In this document: one piece after another, positions 10,548 through 18,325 of the stretch
Layout: each line of letters opens with the position of its first letter
Position numbering within the stretch: position 1 is the first letter of the stretch
Assembly: GCA_000697335.1 (NCBI GenBank)
Contig: JNEM01006036.1
Coordinates: 1-18,325, forward strand
Source of the DNA: Conidiobolus incongruus B7586
Taxonomy: Eukaryota > Entomophthoromycota > Entomophthoromycetes > Entomophthorales > Conidiobolaceae
DNA: 18,325 nucleotides
Reading direction: 5' to 3'
Made by a program: the position numbers and the translations under genes
The notes under the pieces: generated by a model
Told to the model about the DNA's origin: nothing
Seen by the model: only the letters and a program-made list of their open reading frames with translations
Databases searched by the model: none

Positions 10548-11159
10548 TCTTGATCAAAATCGAAAATGTAAAAATGAATTTAGGTTGAATAATCCAAACT
10601 CTCATCTTTCAGATAGTTTATATTGATTATTAAAATTTGTAAATTATGGGTTTGTATAAAAAATTTTTACACCTATTTTATTCTAATTTTTTACAATAAA
10701 CACAAGCTCAAACATACAAAAATAACAATTGATCCAAATTTGAATTTAAATTAGAATATATAATTATATTATTAAACGATATCTAATTAATATAATCAAA
10801 TTATTTTAAAATATAAAGTGTATATATTAATTACTAGAAAATTAGGAAAATTTTAATTAATATTCCAAGTTTGAGTTAACATAGAAAAATTATCACATGT
10901 ATTAGTAATCAATAATATTAATAATTGATCAAATACCAAATTAATTTGATGAAATCATCTAATTACAGTAATGAAGAAGTATGTTTATCAATTCATTGAA
11001 TTTATATGGATATCTGTGATAAATGATTGAAATAATTATCAATCTTCAATAATTTTTAATTTTGAATTAAGTGTTTTTGTAATCATATAAAATCATTTAA
11101 TTGAATTCTGAATAAAATTATAAATTATCTTTCTCCTTTTACCAATTTTAATTGATAAA
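10548..11159. other. divergent intergenic region
   Basis: The genes on either side point away from each other, so promoters for both should lie here. The sequence is very AT-rich with no open frame. A TTCTCCTTTTACC pyrimidine-rich stretch ends about 15 bp before the + strand start at 11160. No specific operator or structured RNA was recognised. Confidence 0.5.
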
Positions 11160-11977
11160 ATGAGATCTGAAAGTTTAGATCAACTATTATTACTCAACCA
11201 TCTAGGATGGATTCATACTGTTGTCTATTTAATATTAATCAATACAATCATTGGCATAGGAATTTATAGATATTGGAAGCTTTTTCATGCTACATCTAAT
11301 TTCCATGCCTACCAGCCAATTCAAGATTCAATTACTAGTGCAAGCCCTGTAGGTTTTGGTTCTATTCTTTATACTACTGGATTGGGTATCGTCCTCATTT
11401 TGACTGAACTTTTGGTGATTAGTATCATGCAATTCTGTACTCTTCATGGCTATCTACACCTTACACCATTAGCTTATTGTTGAATTTATTTTCATTATGA
11501 TCAAACGTTGGATATCTTGATTTAGAATTATAAGCTTTGGGGACAATTAGCCATGCTTAAGCAAGTTACTGGATTGGTTTCTTAACTGCTCTGGCTCAGG
11601 ATTTTATGGCTTGGAGATGGCTTCAAGTAATTGTGTCTGGAAAATTAACTACACTAGATAGTTTTAAGGCCTTTATATGCTTTTTATTCTTTATAAGACT
11701 TTTTTCAAACCTTGTTTCCAGTAGATATGGTTTAAATTGGTTCCAAATTAATAATTATAGCTGGAAATTCAGCCAATTAAGTATCTATCAAGACTTGGAA
11801 TTAGCAGACACTTCTCCAGTTTCTAAAAAGATTGGTTTGTCAGATATCTATTATTATATTAAAATGATATTTAAATTCATATGGCCTATTTATGTCAAGC
11901 ATCTTCAATATTTAAATTATTTGACATTTTTCCTTATATTATTAAATCATGTATATATAGTTAGAATTTTATTTTAA
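11160..11977 (+). CDS. multi-pass membrane protein, probably truncated HMT1/ABCB6-type ABC half-transporter N-terminus
   Basis: Best reading is two exons, 11160-11478 and 11562-11977, joined by a GT...AG intron of 83 nt, giving 244 residues. The splice is inferred because the downstream frame is open well before its first ATG (SYWIGFLTALAQDF before MAWRWLQ). A shorter variant using another donor in exon 1 is possible. Predicted membrane segments lie at about 17-36, 68-90, 104-121, 140-157 and 222-244. The last ~60 residues (amphipathic linker, then IYYYIKMIFKFIWPIYVKHL and a hydrophobic segment) follow the layout that joins the N-terminal membrane domain of HMT1/ABCB6 half-transporters to their first core helix. 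Those proteins continue for about 500 more residues with six helices and an ATPase domain; none of this is found here. The frame stops in the middle of a helix. It is therefore probably a truncated or decaying gene, though the family call itself is tentative. Confidence 0.45.
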
Positions 11978-12213
11978 ATAAAAATATTGTTAATTCCTTT
12001 GCTATAAGAAATAATATTAAAGAACCTGAAATTTCTTAATTATATATTTGGTATTTAGTTTTTATTTATTATTGTTTGAATATTTTATAGGATGAAAATA
12101 TTATTTTAGATTTTAAATAATAAGAATTATTTAAAACTAAAATTAAATAAAGGTTCTAATATATAATTAGCAAATATAAATATATAATATAAAATCAATA
12201 TTTTTATTATTAT
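11978..12213. other. AT-rich junction between truncated membrane-protein gene and retrotransposon
   Basis: This stretch contains no intact gene. Directly after the stop at 11977 the same frame gives a short hydrophobic stretch (KILLIPLL) that could be a faint continuation of the transporter, then many stops. The rest is A/T with no recognisable feature up to the left LTR. Confidence 0.4.
12209..12213. repeat. left copy of 5-bp target-site duplication (attat)
   Basis: The five bases directly before the left LTR are attat. The same five bases directly follow the right LTR. A 5-bp duplication is the size usual for Ty3/gypsy integrases. In such AT-rich DNA a chance match is possible but not likely, as both copies abut the LTR ends exactly. 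Confidence 0.7.
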
Positions 12214-12607
12214 TGTTAAGAGACTAGTTCTCTAAATTCTTATATACACTTTCATATAATCCAATTAACTATAAATTATATAATTAATTTATACTTATAA
12301 AATTAATTGTATAAATAGTATTAAATTATCTAATAAATTAGGTTCCTCTTTTTCTTCTCAATTCTTACTATTTTCTACTTTTACACTATTTCTAAAATTA
12401 AAACTATATTCTATTAATATTATAGGATATTAGTACTACCTAATATAAATCTTAATATATTAGTGACTCATCCTAATTTGAAGCTTAATTAAATTTTGTT
12501 TATACTTGTACACTACAGCTACATTATATTATTATATTTTACACCACACTATTTTTATATTAAGTTTTCCTCTACACTATATTAGTTTAACTACCACTAT
12601 ATTTATA
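12214..12607 (+). repeat. 5' LTR of Ty3/gypsy fossil
   Basis: A direct repeat of about 394 bp starting TGTTAA, matched almost end to end by 17523-17921. Its end was set by alignment with the right copy. The two copies differ at roughly one position in ten by eye, mostly transitions, so the insertion is old or was mutated quickly by a directed process. Confidence 0.85.
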
Positions 12608-15600
12608 TAGTAACAATAATAAAACTATTAAAAACCTATTAGAAATTAATAAATATCTATATTAAACCTAATTATTACTATTTTAAATTTTATTTATAAT
12701 TTATTTCATTTAAATTTAACATTATATACTATAATACCACTAAAAAAAAAGATACCCTTATATTATTTTAATAATGATAATAGTTTAATTACTAAGTGAA
12801 TCTAAAACTTTAATCTTTAAAAGCTTATTACCCTCTAAAAAACTTATATTAAACAACTTTTAATTGAAAAAAACATGTTTTAAAGAGTTTAAATCTAATA
12901 AACTAGCTACTTTATTATAGTTAATACATTAAACTACTTCTTTAGTGTTTTTAAAAATAAATTAACTACTTATGATAGTTTAAAAAACCTTCACAAGCTT
13001 GAAAACTACCTTAAAAACATAAAGAACTACTTTGATTTAATTTTTGATGAAGATCTAAAGAATATCTTTAAATTAGCTACTTTTTTTTTAGAAAAATCTA
13101 TTTATATTTAGTAGTTAACTTATTATAAGCTTAATCCTAAAGAATTTTTAAGAAGATAGTTTACTACAAGGATATAAACTTTTAAACAATTGGAAAAAGC
13201 CTTTAAAGAAAGGTATTACCTAAAAAATTAAGTTTGATTAATAAGAGAAAAGCTTTTTTAACTTAAATAAAAAACTTCTACAAGATAATTAATTGAGAAA
13301 TTTAATGAGATATGTTTAAATATATTAAATATCACTGAAGAAGAATAAATCTACAAACTATTATAATGCTTTAACTTTCAAGTGAAGCTTTAGTTAATTA
13401 ATAGGGAATACTTTAATAATATGTTTTTTTCTAACATTTATAATATAGCAATTATAATTGATAATATCTTTTATTTTATAACTAAATCTTTTTACCCTAA
13501 AAATTAATCTTTTAAACTTTACTCTAATTTATTTAAGTTTCAAATGATAAATATTTTTGTTTTAAAGCTTCATAAGAAAACTTTTAGTGAAGAAGTTAAA
13601 ACCTACTTAAGAATAAATAAAGGTTGTTATTATTACTGAAAAACTTAAGTTAATTATAGAGTTAACAAATACCCTTTAAAAAAGCAACATTTGTTTAATT
13701 CTTAATAATCTTAACTTACCAACTATAAATCAAACTTGAATAATATTAATATAACCTTAAAATTACTCTTTTTATAATTAGTTAGTAGATTTTAATCTAA
13801 TCCACAAAAGTTCTAATAAACCAATAATTCCACAAATTAAACTATATATACTAAAGAAATCTAACTGATTAAACCACTAGAAACTAGAAATATTCTAGTA
13901 ACTAATCTACCTTGTGATTTTTTACCTTTAACTATCACCCTATTGTTTATATTAATTAGTTTTTTTATAAACACACTTATTAGTGTTTTAATTAACTCTA
14001 GTTGTTTTAATTATATTATCTCTTCTTTTATTATTATAAAGCTATTTTTACCTACTTAAAAAAGTAACTTAATAATTAAATATACTAACAACTTAATAGA
14101 ATAAACATCTAGTATTATATTTAAATATCTATTATTATTTTTTAACTACTCCTAACATATTAAATTCCTAGTTAGTAACATTAGTTATAATTTTATACTA
14201 GGTTAAAATTAGTTTAAATATTACAGTTTTATATCTATAAATATTACCTTAAAAGGTTACAAATTTTTTTTTTACATTCTAAAAAAAATTAATAGAATTA
14301 ATCTTAAAAAATCTATATTACCTTACTATAAAATTATTAAATATTTTATCTAACACTAACTCTATAATTGTAGCAAATAATTTTATTATTATAAGTAAAA
14401 ATCAATGTAAAAAACTAATCAAAAACCTAAATAATTTATAAAAATATATATTTGTTTATTATTCATCTATTAACACTTTATCTGTTGATTTTAATAAAGT
14501 TATATCTAATAACCATTTCTTATACAATATAATAAGTTAATTTGCTAATGTTTTTGAACTTATGAATAAATTACCACCTAAATATAATATTAAACACAAA
14601 ATTAAATTAATCCCTAGTATACAACTATATTTAAAACTTACTTACCATTTATCTCTTAAACAATATTAAACCTTAAAAGAAAAAATCTAAAAACTACTTG
14701 AAAATAAGTATATTAAACTTTTTTCCTCACTATAAAAATCTCTAATCTTCTTTATATAAAAAACTAATGGTGGTTAGAGATTATAAATTAATAACTATGT
14801 TTTAAACTCTAAAACTATTAAAGATAAAACTTTATTATTAAACCTATATGATGTTAAGGATAAACTACTTAAATCAATTATATTTACTAAATTAAATGTT
14901 AAGAATAGATATTATAACATTAAAGTTAAAGAAAATTCTATCCCTTTAACTATTTTCAATATTTTTTTAAGTCACTATAAATTTATTATTATAAACTTTA
15001 GATTGTGTAATACTCTTGTAACTTTTATTTAATTTATTAATTCCCTTTTTAACCTTGTTTTTAATAACTTTATTATTATTTACCTTGATAATATCTTAAT
15101 CTATTTAAAAATTAAAGAAGAATATATTTAACATATTAATTAAATCTTATAAATTATTCAAGAATATAAATTACTTTTAAAACTATCAAAATGTATCTTT
15201 AGTACCTCTTCTATCTTTTTCTATAGTTATATTGTTTCCTCTTAAAGAATTAATATTAATCTAACTAAATTTAATGGTGTTAAAGTTTTTACTATACCTA
15301 TAAACAAAAATTAACTTATGTTTATATTTAGATTATTAAATTACTTTAAAAATTTCATTGATTTTTTTATTGAACTTATTACTCCTCTTATTAATTTTTT
15401 GAAGAAAAACTTTTTTTTTGAATAAACCCCACTATATACTTTTTATATAAATGTTTTAATTTTCTATATTACTAATGTTTTTACTTTATCTATCTTTAAT
15501 CTAAAACTACCTATTATTATTTTTACTAACTCTAGTTTTTTTGTAATTAGTAAATAATTAACCTAGTTTGAATTTAATTTATATTTTACTTTATAACTAT

Positions 15601-17522
15601 AGGATAAAATAATAAATAAAAGAGAATAGGTTGAGTTTAACTTTATAAATGTTACTTTAAAACCAATAATATTCTGGTTAAGAAAAATAAAACTAGCTGA
15701 ATTAAAATACCTAGTTTATAAATAAAAACTTTTTGCTTTAGTAAAAATAATCAAAAATCACTTATATTTTTTATCCTGCAATTTTTCTTTAACACTTACA
15801 GATTATAAATCACTTATCTACTTAAATACTTAAAAGTATTTATTAAGAAAATAAATTAGATAGATTAAAATTATCTAAGTTTACTTTTTCTTTATTTAAT
15901 ATCTTTTAGGTTAATAAAACTATATTGTAGATACTTTATTAAAAAATCTTACATACCTACCCTTTTATTCTAATTATAAAAATCTAGCAAACATTAACTT
16001 AATAGTTATTAATAAAAGAAATAAAAAATTTATTAAACTATTTTAAAAAACACTGTTAAATAATAATTTCTTTATTTTAGTTAAAGAAGAACTCTTTAAA
16101 TTATTAGAAAACCAATTAAAATATGTTAAAAGATTTAAAATTATCAATAACTTACTATATTATAATAATTGTCTATATATTCTTAACATTCCTAAGATTT
16201 AACAAACAATATTTAATAAATGCTATAATTTACCTATTAGAGGATATTAAAACTAGTTAAAAATTGCTAAAAGAATTAAAATAAAGTATTACTAGCTTTC
16301 CCTAGTTAAATTAATTTAGAAATACACTAATACTTATGATATATGCTAAAAAACTAAATATAATACTCAACTAAAATATAGTAAATTTATTCCCTTATAA
16401 GTCTTTAATGAAACTTAATAATAAATCTAACTTGATTTTATAGAAATCTTTAAATCAACAAATAATTATAATAACTTACTAATTATAATTGATTTATTTT
16501 CTAAATGTGTTTATTTTATTCTTTATTTCAAAACTTCTACAGTTAAAAATGTTACACAATTGTTATTCTCTAATATTTTTACCTACTATAAAATTCTACA
16601 AACTATTGTATCTGATAGAAACATATAATTCAACTCTTAATTCTAGAAGTTACTATCTTTTTCCTTTAAGATTAACCTAGCTATATCTACTACTAATTAT
16701 TACTAAACTAATAAACTTGTTGAAAAAATTATTAAAACCTTAAAGTAAATGATTAAAGTTTATATTAACACTAATCAATTAAATTAAGATGCTTATATCT
16801 ACTAAATCTAATATTTATTCAACACCTTTATTAATAAATCAACAGGTTTTAGCTTTTATTTCATCAATTATAATAAACATCCTAATTTAATAATTACTCT
16901 AAAACTTTAAATTAATTTACTTTTAAACATTGTTGAATTTTAATCTAATATCAAATATATTAATTCCCTTGTTAAATTTAACTTAGAAGAAAATTAAAGG
17001 ATTATAGAATAATAATACTTAAAGTTATTTAGAAACCCTCTTAAATATAAAACTAGTATGTTTGTATACTTAGAATAATTTGCCTTTAAACTTACTTTAC
17101 TTAAATCTAACTTAAATCCCAAATACTTACTATTATATTATAATCCCTATAAAATTTAATTTATTGATTTAAATTTTAAAAATATTACTTTAGAATTACC
17201 TCTAACTTTAAAAATCAACACTACCTTTTACATATCTAAAATTAAACTATACTTTAAAGATTTTAACACTTTTCTTAATTAATTAAAAACTTTAAAATTA
17301 GATCTAATTATTAATTAAGATGAAGAAGAAAAATACTATATTGATTACATAATTAAATCTAAATCTATTAGGAATAAACTTTATTTTTATGTAAAATAGA
17401 TAAGTTATCCTATTAAAGAAGTTACATTAGAACCTCTAGAAAATATTAAGAATACCTCAACCTATTATACTTATTTATAAAAATTAGAGAGTGTGTCTCT
17501 TTTAAGAAACCTATTAAAAGAG

Positions 17523-17921
17523 TGTTAAAAAATTAGTTCTTTAAATTCTTATATATACTTTCATATAATCTAATTAACTATAAATTATATGATTAATTTA
17601 TACTTATATAATTAAATTAATTGTATAAATAGTATTAAATTATTTAATAAACTAGGTTTTTCTTTTTCTTCTAAATTTTTACTATTTTCTACTTTTACAC
17701 TATTTCTAAAATTGAGACTATATTCTATTAATATTATAGGATATTAACACTACCTAATATAAATTTTAATATATTAGTAACTTATCCTAGTTTGAAGCTT
17801 AATTAAACTTTGTTTACACTTGCACACTATAACTATGTTATATTACCACATTCTACACCACACTACTTTTATATTAAGTTTTCCTCTATATTATATTAGC
17901 TTAACTACCACTACACTTACA
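17523..17921 (+). repeat. 3' LTR of Ty3/gypsy fossil
   Basis: The right-hand copy of the direct repeat, about 399 bp, starting TGTTAA and ending CA. It is preceded by a short purine-rich tract (aaaagag) in the place of the polypurine primer site. Confidence 0.85.
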
Positions 17922-17926
17922 ATTAT
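17922..17926. repeat. right copy of 5-bp target-site duplication (attat)
   Basis: Directly follows the right LTR and matches the five bases before the left LTR. Confidence 0.7.
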
Positions 17927-18325
17927 TAATAAGTTTTTATTATATTATTGTTAAGTTTTTAGCATTTCAAAAATAGTTCTTTTTATTAAAAATTAAAATT
18001 TTTCATCTTATTAACATATTATATTTATCTATAAAAATTTATTTATAAATTTAAATTCATATCCTTATAGTAAATATAATTAAATAAACTATAAATTATC
18101 AATTAACTAATATATTAAGTATAGTATATTTTTAATTATTTTTAATTAAAAAATTTTTTATAATTTTAACTTTATATATTTTATAATTAATATATTAAAT
18201 ATAGATAATCTAAACTTTATATTATAAGCTCTAAATAAAAATCATTTTATTTATATAATAATATATAAAATATAATCAATTAATTTATTTTTAAACTCTT
18301 ATAAAAATAGCATATATTATTATAA
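17927..18325. other. AT-rich flank right of the retrotransposon
   Basis: About 400 bases of nearly pure A/T with no gene, RNA or repeat recognised. If the membrane-protein gene was once longer than what is left, no sign of its missing part was seen here. Confidence 0.5.

Larger units (their letters stand above)
12214..17921 (+). mobile_element. Ty3/gypsy LTR retrotransposon fossil (chromovirus type), full length but decayed
   Basis: An LTR-to-LTR copy of about 5.7 kb with a target-site duplication. Recognisable remnants follow the order usual for the family: gag-like region from about 12800 with a zinc-knuckle-like area near 13620-13690; protease area about 13930-14230; reverse transcriptase about 14560-15310, with the catalytic YLDD-type block near 15083; RNase H about 15560-15960; integrase zinc-binding part about 16130-16350 and core about 16420-16880; and a chromodomain-like segment about 17320-17470. 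RT-RNase H before integrase marks Ty3/gypsy rather than copia, and the terminal chromodomain marks a chromovirus. All frames are interrupted a great many times, so it cannot encode its own proteins. Base composition is extreme and no CG dinucleotide was seen. Confidence 0.88.

Noticed and set aside
16489-16680. 63-codon + strand open frame within the retrotransposon
   Set aside because: It is a chance open stretch overlapping the integrase remnant of the fossil, not a separate gene.
1-18325. CRISPR arrays, rRNA or tRNA genes
   Set aside because: No spaced direct repeats, rRNA-like blocks or tRNA B-box sequences with a foldable cloverleaf were found on either strand.

Overview
The window looks like nuclear DNA of a very AT-rich fungus. 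Coding exons of moderate GC sit in sequence that is mostly A and T. The introns are short (about 41-65 nt, up to about 83 nt in one uncertain case) with GT...AG ends. The genes include an Mpd1-type ER thioredoxin protein and two proteins with mitochondrial presequences typical of fungi. TAA and TAG act as stops, and nothing suggests an alternative code. An early-diverging (zygomycete-type) fungus is my best guess, but this is inference from composition and intron style and not a proven assignment.

Left part (1-8190). After about 2.1 kb of gene-free AT-rich DNA comes a seven-exon gene on the + strand for an Mpd1-like protein disulfide isomerase (2153-3334). It converges on a five-exon minus-strand gene for mitochondrial methylmalonate-semialdehyde dehydrogenase (3729-5555). 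About 1 kb further on is an intronless minus-strand gene for IMP dehydrogenase (6613-8190). These three genes look intact and are ordinary metabolism or protein-folding genes with no evident functional link.

Middle part (8191-11977). About 1.2 kb of spacer is followed by a minus-strand gene not visible as one long ORF. Five spliced exons (9428-10156) encode an EMAP II / Arc1-type tRNA-binding OB-fold protein that probably goes to mitochondria; its first exon could not be found. Just upstream on the same strand is a 51-codon gene for a small CHCH-like cysteine protein (10392-10547). On the + strand, 11160-11977 encodes a multi-pass membrane protein that resembles the N-terminal membrane part of an HMT1/ABCB6-type ABC half-transporter. 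It ends abruptly, with no ATPase domain in the window.

Right part (11978-18325). A Ty3/gypsy-type LTR retrotransposon fossil with a chromodomain (chromovirus) occupies 12214-17921. It is flanked by the 5-bp target duplication attat and carries LTRs of about 394 and 399 bp that differ at roughly one site in ten by eye. All its reading frames are thoroughly broken. The most striking feature is that I could find no CG dinucleotide in the whole element, or from about 11510 to the window end, whereas the host genes to the left contain many. This suggests past cytosine methylation with deamination aimed at the element. The window therefore shows a boundary between living genes and a silenced, decaying repeat block, with a truncated transporter gene at the junction.
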